Origin: Nakamurella sp. A5-74
GTDB taxonomy: Bacteria > Actinomycetota > Actinomycetes > Mycobacteriales > Nakamurellaceae
Direction: 5' to 3'
Assembly (NCBI RefSeq): GCF_040438885.1
Contig: NZ_CP159218.1
Coordinates: 2,356,001-2,420,000, forward strand
Length of the DNA stretch: 64,000 nt
Positions 43,708 through 51,343 of this stretch are shown piece by piece. The stretch's first letter is position 1. Every line of letters begins with the position of its first letter. The position numbers were made by a program, and so were the translations under genes. Under the pieces are notes generated by a model, which searched no databases, was not told the origin of the DNA, and worked only from the letters and a program-made list of their open reading frames with translations.

Positions 43708-43729
43708 AACCATGCGAATGGTTACGATG
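43708..43729. promoter_or_regulatory. 22-bp shared regulatory element
   Basis: In the divergent space between the flavin reductase and the hydroxylase. AACCAT-GCGA-ATGGTT (43708-43723) is a 6-bp inverted repeat with 4-bp spacer; the following TACGATG completes the match to 33166-33187 (20 of 22 positions, opposite strand). Confidence 0.8.
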
Positions 43730-43784
43730 TTATCGTAGCCGCGAGGGCGCGACCAGAGCCAACCTGAACCCGGAGGGAGCGACC

Positions 43785-45401
43785 ATGACTGTTGTCGTAC
43801 CCGCGGGCGCCCGCGCCTCGGTCGATGACGGATCCGGTCGGTTCGAATTCCTGGTGGTCGGCGCGGGACCAGTCGGCCTCACCACCGCGATGCTGCTGGG
43901 CCGCAGAGGTCATCGCGTTCTGGTGGTGGAGCGGTGGCCTGTTCGCTACCCGCTGCCCCGGGCCTGCACGATCGATCACGAAGCACTCCGAATCCTGCAG
44001 TCCGCCGGTGTGATGCAGCACCACAACGATCTCTTCGAACCGTCCCGCGGCGAGCGAGGCGGCTACCAGATCCGTAACGGCGCCGGCGAACTGCTCCGGC
44101 AGATCAACTGGAACCGGCCGGCAGAGTCGGGATGGGCGAACACCAACGGCTTCTATCAACCCGACCTCGAGGCCGCGCTCGAGACCATGGCCGGCGAACT
44201 TCCGACCGTCGAGATCCGGCGCGGCTGCTCGGCGGTCGGAGTCGACCAGGACGACACCGGCGTCAACCTGACGATCCAGTCGACATCGGGAACGACCAGC
44301 CGGGTCCGCGGGAACTGGCTCATTGCCTGCGACGGAGCCAACAGCGCGATCCGCGGCCTGGTCGGACTCGAGAGCGCATCAGCCGACTTCGAAGCCGACT
44401 GGCTCGTCGTTGATTACCAGCCCATCGTGGACCGGGAGTGGGACGCGTTCGTCACCCAGTACTGCGATCCCGCACAACCTGCGACGGCAGTGAAGAGCGG
44501 ACCCGGGCGCCGGCGGTTCGAGTTCATGCGCCGCCAGGACATCACGGTCGAGGAGCTCGGCAGACCCGAGACCGCATGGCGGTTGATGCAGCCCTGGAAC
44601 GTCACCCCCGCCAATGCTCGACTGGAACGGCACGCTGTCTACACCTTCCGGGGTCGCTGGGCCGACGAATGGCGTCGGGGTCGGGTGCTGCTCGCCGGGG
44701 ACGCCGCCCATCTGATGCCGCCGTTCCTCGGCCAGGGGCTGTGCGCCGGACTGCGCGACGCCAGCGCGCTGGCCTGGCGGCTGTCGATGATTGCCGACGG
44801 ACAGGCGGCCCCGTCGGTGCTGGACAGCTACACCACCGAGCGCCGCGCTCATGTCCGCGAGATCATCGATGCAGCAATCGATATCGGGAAGGTCATCTGC
44901 GAGCTCGACCCGAAACGTGCCGCGCAGCGCGATGCACGGATGAAAGCCGAACTCGCCGACGAAACCGTCGAGCCGCCGCACCCTCGGCTCGGCCAACCCT
45001 CGCTCGCTCGGATCGGCGACGAGCATGCCGGCACGCTGTCCGTACAGGGTCGTGTCGAGGTTGACGGGCGGGCCGGGCTGTTCGACGAGATCACCGGCGG
45101 CAGTTGGCAGCTGATCGGCCTCGACATCGATCCCATGGTCCAGGTGGGCGAAGAGCTGAGGGAGTGGTTTGCAGAGATCGGCGGCACCTCAACCGCCGTC
45201 GGACGCCGCGGAGCGGTCCGCGATGTCGACGACACCTACCGGACATGGTTCGGGACCCATGACTGCCGGATCGTGTTGTCCCGCCCTGACTTCTACATCT
45301 ACGGAACCGGCGATGAGAACGACGTCGCCGATCTTCTGGACGCCCTACGCGCCACACTCACCGGCCTTTCCGTCCCCACCCGTTCAGGAGCAGCTTCATG
45401 A
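43785..45401 (+). CDS. FAD-dependent hydroxylase, MhpA-like
   Basis: A 538-residue group A flavin monooxygenase similar to 3-(3-hydroxyphenyl)propionate hydroxylase. VVGAGPVGLTTAMLLGRRG is the FAD motif near residue 25, LPRACTIDHEALRILQ and LIACDGANSAIRGL follow, and GRVLLAGDAAHLMPPFLGQGLCAGLRDA is the GD motif. A C-terminal thioredoxin-like part has VVLSRPDFYIYG-type sequence. ATG 43785 is preceded by GGAGGGAG. It overlaps the cupin gene (ATGA). Probably adds a hydroxyl to a phenolic ring of the substrate. Confidence 0.92.
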   Translation: MTVVVPAGARASVDDGSGRFEFLVVGAGPVGLTTAMLLGRRGHRVLVVERWPVRYPLPRACTIDHEALRILQSAGVMQHHNDLFEPSRGERGGYQIRNGAGELLRQINWNRPAESGWANTNGFYQPDLEAALETMAGELPTVEIRRGCSAVGVDQDDTGVNLTIQSTSGTTSRVRGNWLIACDGANSAIRGLVGLESASADFEADWLVVDYQPIVDREWDAFVTQYCDPAQPATAVKSGPGRRRFEFMRRQDITVEELGRPETAWRLMQPWNVTPANARLERHAVYTFRGRWADEWRRGRVLLAGDAAHLMPPFLGQGLCAGLRDASALAWRLSMIADGQAAPSVLDSYTTERRAHVREIIDAAIDIGKVICELDPKRAAQRDARMKAELADETVEPPHPRLGQPSLARIGDEHAGTLSVQGRVEVDGRAGLFDEITGGSWQLIGLDIDPMVQVGEELREWFAEIGGTSTAVGRRGAVRDVDDTYRTWFGTHDCRIVLSRPDFYIYGTGDENDVADLLDALRATLTGLSVPTRSGAAS

Positions 45402-45739
45402 CCATGCGCGTCACCAGGATCGGCGATGCCGAACGTTTCCAGTCAGAAGGACACGACGGTGTGGGTCCCGTCCGGCTGCAGGGCGGCAGCGGTACCCCGA
45501 CCAGCGACTTCACCGTGGCGCTGTCGCACTACCTGCCCGGAGCCACGGCGAACATGGCCCCACAGCCAGGGGAAACGGTGTACGTCCTGGTGTCGGGCGA
45601 GTTGGTCATGGTCAGTGACGGCATCGAGGAGACCCTCCAGCAGCACGACTCGGTGCACTTCACACCGGGAACGATGCGCTCCGTCGAGAACCGCACGAAC
45701 CTGCCGGCTTCCATGCTGGTCATCCGGTCGAAGAACTGA
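45398..45739 (+). CDS. Small cupin protein
   Basis: A 113-residue single cupin domain: YLPGATANMAPQPGETVYVLVSGELVM is cupin motif 1 (the first metal His positions are replaced by Met/Gln, with Glu retained), and VHFTPGTMRSVENRT is motif 2, also with one His missing. The altered metal ligands suggest a sensory or isomerase role rather than a dioxygenase. Its start overlaps the hydroxylase stop and the FAH-family gene follows after 9 bp, so it is a pathway protein. Confidence 0.85.
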   Translation: MTMRVTRIGDAERFQSEGHDGVGPVRLQGGSGTPTSDFTVALSHYLPGATANMAPQPGETVYVLVSGELVMVSDGIEETLQQHDSVHFTPGTMRSVENRTNLPASMLVIRSKN

Positions 45740-45748
45740 GGAGCAGAC

Positions 45749-46600
45749 ATGCGCATCGTGGGAGTGGACGACGGCAGCGGGCAGGTGATGGTCGGCTCAT
45801 TGAACTCGGACGACACGGAAGTAGTTGTCATCGCGGAGCTCGCCGAGTTCTGGGCGGCACCCGCGGACCATCTGACCCGTGACCTGAGGGACTCGGTTCG
45901 GATGCGAGCCCACGCGGTGCGGCTCGTGCCGCCGGTGCTCCCCGGGGCTCGTGTGGTGTGCATCGGGCTGAACTACGCAGACCATGTCGCCGAGGGCACC
46001 TTCAAGGACCAGGAACTGCCGGAGTACCCGACGCTGTTCGCTCGCTGGACGGCGTCGCTGACCGTCGATGGTGCACACGTTCCGGTGCCCGCAGGTGAGG
46101 ACGGCCTGGACTGGGAGGGCGAGGTCGTCGCCTGGGTCGGGGCAACGCTCGTGGACGCGACTCCCGAGGAGGCACTGGCGGCCGTCGTCGGCTACTCGGC
46201 GTTCAACGACATCACCTCACGGAAGGCCCAGAAGCGAACCAGTCAGTGGATCATCGGCAAGAACGGTGACAACTCAGGTCCACTGGGCCCGATGGTCCCT
46301 GCCGGTGAGGTGGGAGATCTCCGCAACGGGCTGACGGTGCAGACCCGAGTCAACGGGACGATTGTCCAACACGGGAGCACTGCACAGATGATCTACGGCG
46401 TGGGCGAAACCCTCGCCCACATCTCGGAGCTGCTGACGCTGAACCCCGGGGACCTCCTGGCAACCGGAACACCGTCCGGAGTCGGCTATGCGCGCACTCC
46501 CCCGTGGTTGCTGCACCCAGGTGATGTCGTCGAAGTCGAGATCGACCGCCTGGGAACTCTGACCACCCATGTCGTCGACAACACGCACCGTCTTGCCTGA
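45749..46600 (+). CDS. Fumarylacetoacetate hydrolase-family protein
   Basis: A 283-residue FAH enzyme: VVCIGLNYADHVAEG (around 71-85), DWEGEVVAWVG with the metal acids, GYSAFNDITSRKAQKRTSQWIIGKNGDN, and GDLLATGTPSGVGYAR. It shares its motif set with 28576-29448, but the middle segment (KAQKRTSQWIIGKNGDN) is that of 2-hydroxyhepta-2,4-diene-1,7-dioate isomerase/5-oxopent-3-ene-1,2,5-tricarboxylate decarboxylase-like or acylpyruvase members. Last gene of the operon beginning at 43785. Confidence 0.92.
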   Translation: MRIVGVDDGSGQVMVGSLNSDDTEVVVIAELAEFWAAPADHLTRDLRDSVRMRAHAVRLVPPVLPGARVVCIGLNYADHVAEGTFKDQELPEYPTLFARWTASLTVDGAHVPVPAGEDGLDWEGEVVAWVGATLVDATPEEALAAVVGYSAFNDITSRKAQKRTSQWIIGKNGDNSGPLGPMVPAGEVGDLRNGLTVQTRVNGTIVQHGSTAQMIYGVGETLAHISELLTLNPGDLLATGTPSGVGYARTPPWLLHPGDVVEVEIDRLGTLTTHVVDNTHRLA

Positions 46601-46706
46601 CCTCTGTTGCCTGTCGGTCGGACATGTCGGCGGGCAGAGAGCTCCTCCGAACTCGAGCCACCGATTGAACCCGCCCCGGCTTGGCCGGCGGCTTCGTTCG
46701 ACGGGA

Positions 46707-47204
46707 CTAGGCGTTGCCGAGGTCCGCCTCGCCGGCTTGCCGCAGGGAGCTGCGGTCGAGAGCAGTGGGGTTGAGCGACAGGAGAACCCTGAGTAGGAAG
46801 TCCTTCAGATCGCTCACTTCGCTGTCATTGAGGCTCGCAACGAGACGCGCGTCGGCACTGGTGACCGCAGAGCTCGCTTGCCCAGCGACCATCAGGCCCT
46901 CGGGGGTGAGGAAGTTGCCGAGCACGCGTTGGTGAACCGGGTGGGGGCGTCGCTGCACCCACTCTCGCTCCAGTAGAGGACGCAGGGCCGTTTGGATGGA
47001 CTGTGGCGCCAGGTTCACCCGCCGTGCGAGCTCAGCTGCGGAGATCCCCGGTTCGCGACCGGTGTGGATCAGAGCGCCGAACTGTGCAGCGGTGAGGTCG
47101 AAGGGTTCCAGTGCGGTCGTCAACTGTCGCCCTGCCAAGTGCGCGGTCTGCCACAACAGATAGCTGGACCGGTCTGCAGGATCGAAGAGCTCGGGTGACA
47201 TCAT
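46707..47204 (-). CDS. MarR-family regulator
   Basis: A 165-residue MarR protein: LTAAQFGALIHTGREPGISAAELARRVNLAPQSIQTALRPLLEREWVQRRP is the winged helix (about 36-85) and LTPEGLMVAGQASSAV the following helix. Two ATG codons (47204, 47201) are possible. Divergent from the membrane protein at 47231 with a palindrome between them. MarR regulators with such neighbours usually repress an efflux system. Convergent with the FAH gene at its 3' end. Confidence 0.88.
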   Translation of the reverse strand: MMSPELFDPADRSSYLLWQTAHLAGRQLTTALEPFDLTAAQFGALIHTGREPGISAAELARRVNLAPQSIQTALRPLLEREWVQRRPHPVHQRVLGNFLTPEGLMVAGQASSAVTSADARLVASLNDSEVSDLKDFLLRVLLSLNPTALDRSSLRQAGEADLGNA

Positions 47205-47216
47205 GTCAGATAACTG
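47205..47216. promoter_or_regulatory. MarR operator candidate
   Basis: TCAGATAACTGA (47205-47216): arms TCAG and CTGA with an A/T centre, in the 26-bp gap between the MarR gene and the membrane protein gene, so binding would block both promoters. Confidence 0.55.
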
Positions 47217-47230
47217 ATACATTAACAGGC

Positions 47231-48298
47231 ATGGATGACATGTCGACAACAGTACCCAACCAGGAGGCCGAGCGCCACAACGCCCATGAGGCGAGCGGCA
47301 CGGCTCGGCTCCCGGTCAACATTCGGGCCGTGCTCATCCCTGTCCTGGTGGGTCTGATGATCGGCGGTCTGTTCGTCGGCGTGTTCCTCTCGGCCTTCCA
47401 TGACCCCAAGCCGCACGGGTTGCCCGTAGCCGTCGTGGCGCCCGCATCGGTGGTCTCAACCGTGCAGTCCCAAGCCGCGGCCGCGGACAACGCGTTGGAC
47501 GTGCTCGCCTACCCCGACCGCACTGCCGCGCTCAATGCCGTGCTCGACCGCACGGTCCTGGGTGCCTTCGTGGTCGGGCCGCAAGGTCCCGAACTGCTCA
47601 TCGCAGGAGCGAACGGCCCCTCGGTCACCCAGACGCTGCAAGGAGCATTCGGCGCCGCGGCCCAAGCCTCCGGGAAGCCCCTGAACACGTCCGACGTCAG
47701 TCCCCTCAGCAGTGGTGACTCCCGCGCCTTGTCCATTTTCTACGGCGCCTTCGGCGTCGTCCTGGCTGCGTTCCTTTTCGCCCTGACCAGCATGCAGATC
47801 GGGTCGGCACTGGCTGCGGGGTGGCGGGCGCTCAGCGCCGCAGTCTTCGCTGTCGGCATTGGTGTTGTCGTCGCCGTGCTGATCCAACCGATCTTCGGAG
47901 CCCTGCCGGCGCCGTTCCTGACGACCACCGCCCTCGTCGCACTGCTTGCTCTCGCGATCGCCGCCACCACAGCTGCGCTGCTGAAAGTGTTCGGGTCCGC
48001 CGGTACGTTCATCGCCTCCGTTCTGCTGCTCGTGCTCGGCAACGCCACCAGCACCGGCATCCTCCCGGCGCAGTTCCTACCGGGGTGGCTGGAGCCATTG
48101 GCACCCGTACTGCCGGTCGGCGTTGCGGTACGAGCCTTGCGAGGAGCGGCATATTTCGCCAACGACGGGCTGGTGAGCGGACTGCTCATCCTGACCGCTT
48201 GGACCGTGGGAGCAGGGCTGGTGTTCACCGTCGCCGCCCGCCGGCAGCTTCGAAGCCAGCAGGCACTCGATGGCAGGCATGCAGCGGTAGTGGCATGA
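47231..48298 (+). CDS. YhgE/Pip-like ABC-2 type membrane protein
   Basis: A 355-residue protein: one N-terminal helix (VLIPVLVGLMIGGLFVGVFLSAF), an external domain (about 55-165, with Ala-rich AAAADNALDVLAYPD and PQGPELLIAGANGPS), and five C-terminal helices from about 170. This topology is that of YhgE/Pip/SNG1 (DUF3533) and ABC-2 permease-like exporters. No ATPase gene accompanies it. Controlled probably by the MarR regulator divergently encoded; an export or tolerance role for a toxic compound is inferred. Confidence 0.78.
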   Translation: MDDMSTTVPNQEAERHNAHEASGTARLPVNIRAVLIPVLVGLMIGGLFVGVFLSAFHDPKPHGLPVAVVAPASVVSTVQSQAAAADNALDVLAYPDRTAALNAVLDRTVLGAFVVGPQGPELLIAGANGPSVTQTLQGAFGAAAQASGKPLNTSDVSPLSSGDSRALSIFYGAFGVVLAAFLFALTSMQIGSALAAGWRALSAAVFAVGIGVVVAVLIQPIFGALPAPFLTTTALVALLALAIAATTAALLKVFGSAGTFIASVLLLVLGNATSTGILPAQFLPGWLEPLAPVLPVGVAVRALRGAAYFANDGLVSGLLILTAWTVGAGLVFTVAARRQLRSQQALDGRHAAVVA

Positions 48299-48451
48299 GA
48301 GTCCCTCAACCATGGCGCCAGACAGATCAGTGCCAAGTACTGACCTTCCACCAAAGCCCACGACCCGATTGAAGGCCCTCGAGCCTTCCCGGGGTGCCGC
48401 TCTCGCGGCGGCGGTCGGAGGATTGGAACAAGCACGGGGAGGTGGTGGCTG

Positions 48452-49507
48452 ATGTCTCGAAACGCGGATGCACCCGCCGCCGCCGTGAGCCGCGTCAAGG
48501 TCATCGCGGCCGCCGTTCTCGGTGCCCTGCTGGTCCTCGAGGGCATCTTCGCCGCGCCGTACATCGCACACGCGATGGTGGTTCTCGGGGCGCCGGACAT
48601 GCGCTACCTGGCGTTCGCGGTGCTGGCCGAGGTCGCCTCGATGGGATTCTTCGCCCGCGTACAGCGACGCATGCTGTTCGCCGGCGGAACGCGGGTGTCG
48701 ATGCGCCACATGATCGCGCTCACCTACGCGGCCAACGCCGTGAGCGTCAGTCTTCCCGCCGGCACGGTCCTGGGCTCCGGTTACACCTTCAGACGCATGC
48801 GGGTTCTGGGTGCCACCGTCCCCGCCGTCAGCTTCACGCTGCTGTCCTCCGGAATCCTGAGCACAGTGACGTTCGCATTGCTCGGTGTGGTGTCCGCTGT
48901 CCTTGCCGGCGGTGTCGCGCTCGGTTCAGTGATGGTCGTCGCGGTCGCGGCTACGGCTGAAGTCGTGGTGATCTTCCTGCGGCGCCACCATGGGGGCGAG
49001 GTGGTCGCCCGCCTCACCCCACGGGCACTTCATCTGGTCAACCGGATCAGGCACCGCGCTCCGGAAACTGGACTGGCCGCGCTGCGAAAGACGATGAGCG
49101 ACCTCGCCGCCATCCGGCCACGCGGGCGGGACTGGCTCGCCGGTACAGGGTTCGCAGGGTTGAACTGGGTCACCGACCTGGCGTGCCTTGTCGCCTGTTG
49201 CTACGCGGTCAGCGCAGACCCGTGGTCCCTGTCGTTGCTGACAGTGGCCTACCTCGCCGGGATGGGCGCATCCAGCCTGTCCCTGCTTGCGGGAGGACTG
49301 GGAGTCGTCGAAGCCGCGATGATCTTCACCCTCACACAGGGTGGAGTGAACACTGCGTCAGCGACGGCAGGAGTGCTGCTGTACCGCCTGATCAGTTTCG
49401 CGTTCATCGTGGCACTTGGCTGGGCAGTATGGGCAGCAACCGGAATCGCCGACCGGCGCGCCCATCGACGGAGCGCGTCAACCACCTCGCTCGGGAGCGG
49501 CGCGTGA
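48452..49507 (+). CDS. YbhN/UPF0104-type flippase-like membrane protein, C-terminus at a repeat junction
   Basis: A 351-residue polytopic protein with about eight helices and the YbhN/UPF0104 (lysylphosphatidylglycerol synthase membrane region) features: ALTYAANAVSVSLPAGTVLGSGYTFRRM and YLAGMGASSLSLLAGGLGVVEAAMI. ATG 48452 has GGGAGG 6 bases upstream. The last dozen residues (SASTTSLGSGA) are read out of the antisense strand of the degenerate HTH antitoxin copy that begins at about 49476, so the natural C-terminus appears to have been replaced when that repeat arrived. The membrane core is intact. Confidence 0.83.
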   Translation: MSRNADAPAAAVSRVKVIAAAVLGALLVLEGIFAAPYIAHAMVVLGAPDMRYLAFAVLAEVASMGFFARVQRRMLFAGGTRVSMRHMIALTYAANAVSVSLPAGTVLGSGYTFRRMRVLGATVPAVSFTLLSSGILSTVTFALLGVVSAVLAGGVALGSVMVVAVAATAEVVVIFLRRHHGGEVVARLTPRALHLVNRIRHRAPETGLAALRKTMSDLAAIRPRGRDWLAGTGFAGLNWVTDLACLVACCYAVSADPWSLSLLTVAYLAGMGASSLSLLAGGLGVVEAAMIFTLTQGGVNTASATAGVLLYRLISFAFIVALGWAVWAATGIADRRAHRRSASTTSLGSGA

Positions 49508-49640
49508 TCGTCGCTGCTGGTCAGGGTCAGATGCGTCGGGTTGCTCAGCACCAAGGCCTGGAGCTGTGCGATATCCGCACGCGTCCCGCCGACCGTCGGG
49601 GCCGGATCGGCTGCTCAATCGCGGAAGTCGATGAGGTCAT
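49476..49640 (-). pseudogene. Truncated, frameshifted copy of the HTH antitoxin
   Basis: Reverse-strand sequence matches the 5' third of the antitoxin gene at 61374-61853. The start MTSSTSAIEQP matches MASPTTSTEQP, then a single-base loss near 49606 shifts the frame, after which PTVGGTRADI, LQALVLSNPTHLTLTSSDDHAPLPSEVVDALRR continues in close agreement. The copy stops at about 49476 inside the end of the membrane protein gene. The HTH part is gone. It has the same upstream landmarks as the intact copy. Confidence 0.8.
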
Positions 49641-49690
49641 CAGATTAGGGTGAAACAAAAGAATCGCTGCTGCGCTTCCAGAGAACATAT

Positions 49691-49722
49691 CCCATGGGCA
49701 CACATAGCGATTTCCATGGGCA
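49691..49722. promoter_or_regulatory. Repeated CCATGGGC elements upstream of the broken antitoxin
   Basis: CCCATGGGC (49691-49699) and CCATGGGCA (49714-49722), 22 bp apart, mirror the pair at 62019 and 62038 upstream of the intact antitoxin gene. About two helix turns of spacing fits cooperative binding by the antitoxin protein. Confidence 0.55.
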
Positions 49723-49752
49723 TCTGGCACCCGTTTTTGCAGGCCGAGCGTG

Positions 49753-49777
49753 GTGTCCGGAGGGGGACTTGAACCCC
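49753..49777. repeat. 25-bp copy of the tRNA-Leu 3' end (att-like)
   Basis: These 25 bp are identical to 62077-62101, which cover the acceptor 3' strand, T-arm and one base beyond the discriminator of tRNA-Leu(GAG). The remaining tRNA sequence is absent. Same orientation as the tRNA. Typical of the attachment site left when an element integrates into a tRNA 3' end. Confidence 0.8.
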
Positions 49778-49844
49778 GGGCGTCGCTTTCGGACACGTGT
49801 GGTCACTGTGTCCGGTTGGGACCTGACGGGTTCGGCCGGAACCA

Positions 49845-49985
49845 GTGGTGGGCGTTCATCGGCTACGCGGTGCGGCGGACTGCACCAACTGCAGTCGATC
49901 GTGGTTCCGTCGGTCGACGCTACTCAGCACGAACTTGCGGAACGCGGTTGCCCACAGCACTGCGCTGGCCGCCGCGACGGCGCCG
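49845..49985 (-). pseudogene. Remnant of a P-type ATPase C-terminus
   Basis: The sequence from about 49845 to 49985 resembles 56600-56745, which encodes the end of a cation ATPase: the runs CAGTCGATCG, CCGTCGGTCGAC and TCAGCAC/GAACTTGCGGA recur in the same order. On the reverse strand it would read a degraded AVAMASTVVWAAELRKLVLRSVD-type tail. No open frame remains. A second, more decayed copy of the same 3' end. Confidence 0.65.
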
Positions 49986-50647
49986 CGGGGGCTCATTGAT
50001 GCTGGGTGTTCGGCCGCTACCACGGGTCGGCGTCCGAGTACCCCGGAACGGGAACGGGGGCTGCTGCACAGTCGGACGACGGCTGAATTCAGGTTGTCCT
50101 GAGAGTTCTCGGTTCTCTCCTGCCTGTGTCGCTGCAGTCAGTCTGCCAACCTAGACACCGCTGGCGGCCAGGGCTCCTCGTCGATCTCGACGTAGGGGTC
50201 ACGGTGCGGGTCGCCGCGCGAGGCGCTCTCGCACTTATCCCTTGGGTGCCGATCTCGGCTGCAACCCAGGCCCGAGTTACCACCGCTTTCGTGCCACCTG
50301 TTCAAGATGTCGACCGAGTCCGGTGCAGGGCGGCTGGCGCGCTTAAGTCCTTGTGGGCGGCAATCCGGGAGCCCGCGCACCACCGTTGACTCGATCGCGA
50401 ACCACATGGGGGGCCGGGCGCGCGTCGACCGTGCTGCACGACGTAGACATCTACGGCACGAAGTGCTCCCTGCAGCGCACTGTCAGTGGTCGCCATCCGA
50501 GACCCAGATGCCCGAGGCCAGAAAGCCGCACCTGGCAGGCTGGCCAGCCCGCGGAGTCCTCGGCGTGCGCTGTCCCGAGCCGCTGGGTCGCCCGGCATAC
50601 CGGGCCATTCGTCACGGGAACGCGCTGGATGGCGGACGATCGACATC
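49986..50647. other. No gene recognised
   Basis: This 662-bp stretch before the response regulator has no frame with family resemblance or convincing ribosome site on either strand. Short open frames here are composed of arginine- and proline-rich sequence typical of chance frames in GC-rich DNA. The promoter of the regulator must lie near the right end; no clear palindrome is seen. Confidence 0.5.
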
Positions 50648-51343
50648 ATGACGCCGCAGAAGGTCCTGATCATCGACGACGACCGGGCGATCAGGGTGTC
50701 GCTCCGCCGCGCGCTGACGCTCGAGGGGTACGAGGTCGCCGAGGCTCCCGATGGCGTGCAGGGGATGCTGGCTGCGCGCGAGCGCTCTACCGACGCGATC
50801 ATTCTGGACGTCATGATGCCTGGTATCGACGGCATCGGTGTATGCCGCCTGTTGCGCGCCGAGCAGGTGACGACGCCAATCCTAATGCTGACCGCACGCG
50901 TCGAGACCGGTGACAGGGTCGCCGGATTGGATGCCGGCGCCGACGATTACCTGCCAAAGCCGTTCGAGCTCGACGAGCTGTTGGCGAGGCTGCGGGCGCT
51001 GGTACGCCGCAGCCGCATCTCTGGGGACGCCAACCAGGAGGCCGAGCTGCAGTGGTCGTTGCTGCGGATCTCACCTGACCGCCGCCAGGCATGGTGGGCG
51101 GATTTGGAACTCTCCTTGTCCAAGACCGAGTTCGATCTGCTGGAGCTGCTGGTGCGCAACGCGGGCCAAGTACTGCCGCACCGGGTGATCTACGAACGTA
51201 TCTGGGGATATGACTTCGGACCCGACTCCAACAACCTGGCCGTCTACATCAGTTATCTGCGGCGCAAACTGCTCGATGCCGGAGCGCCGGATCTGATCCG
51301 CACTGTGCGCGGCATCGGCTACGGGCTGAGCAGGCCGTCATGA
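50648..51343 (+). CDS. OmpR/MprA-type response regulator
   Basis: A 231-residue response regulator. Receiver: IIDDDRAIRVSLRRAL with acidic D10-D12, phospho-acceptor Asp54 in IILDVMMPGIDG, and the conserved Lys in DYLPKPFELDELLAR. The C-terminal winged helix has LSKTEFDLLELLVRNAGQVLPHRVIYERIWGYDFGPDSNNLAVYISYLRRKL. Overlaps the kinase start (ATGA). The paired sites at 53271-53337 in front of the electron-transfer operon, with an 11-bp repeat period typical of OmpR-family binding, are its likely targets. Confidence 0.92.
   Translation: MTPQKVLIIDDDRAIRVSLRRALTLEGYEVAEAPDGVQGMLAARERSTDAIILDVMMPGIDGIGVCRLLRAEQVTTPILMLTARVETGDRVAGLDAGADDYLPKPFELDELLARLRALVRRSRISGDANQEAELQWSLLRISPDRRQAWWADLELSLSKTEFDLLELLVRNAGQVLPHRVIYERIWGYDFGPDSNNLAVYISYLRRKLLDAGAPDLIRTVRGIGYGLSRPS

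Noticed and set aside
49986-50647. Several short open frames considered as genes
   Set aside because: Arginine/proline-rich, no ribosome sites, no recognised family.
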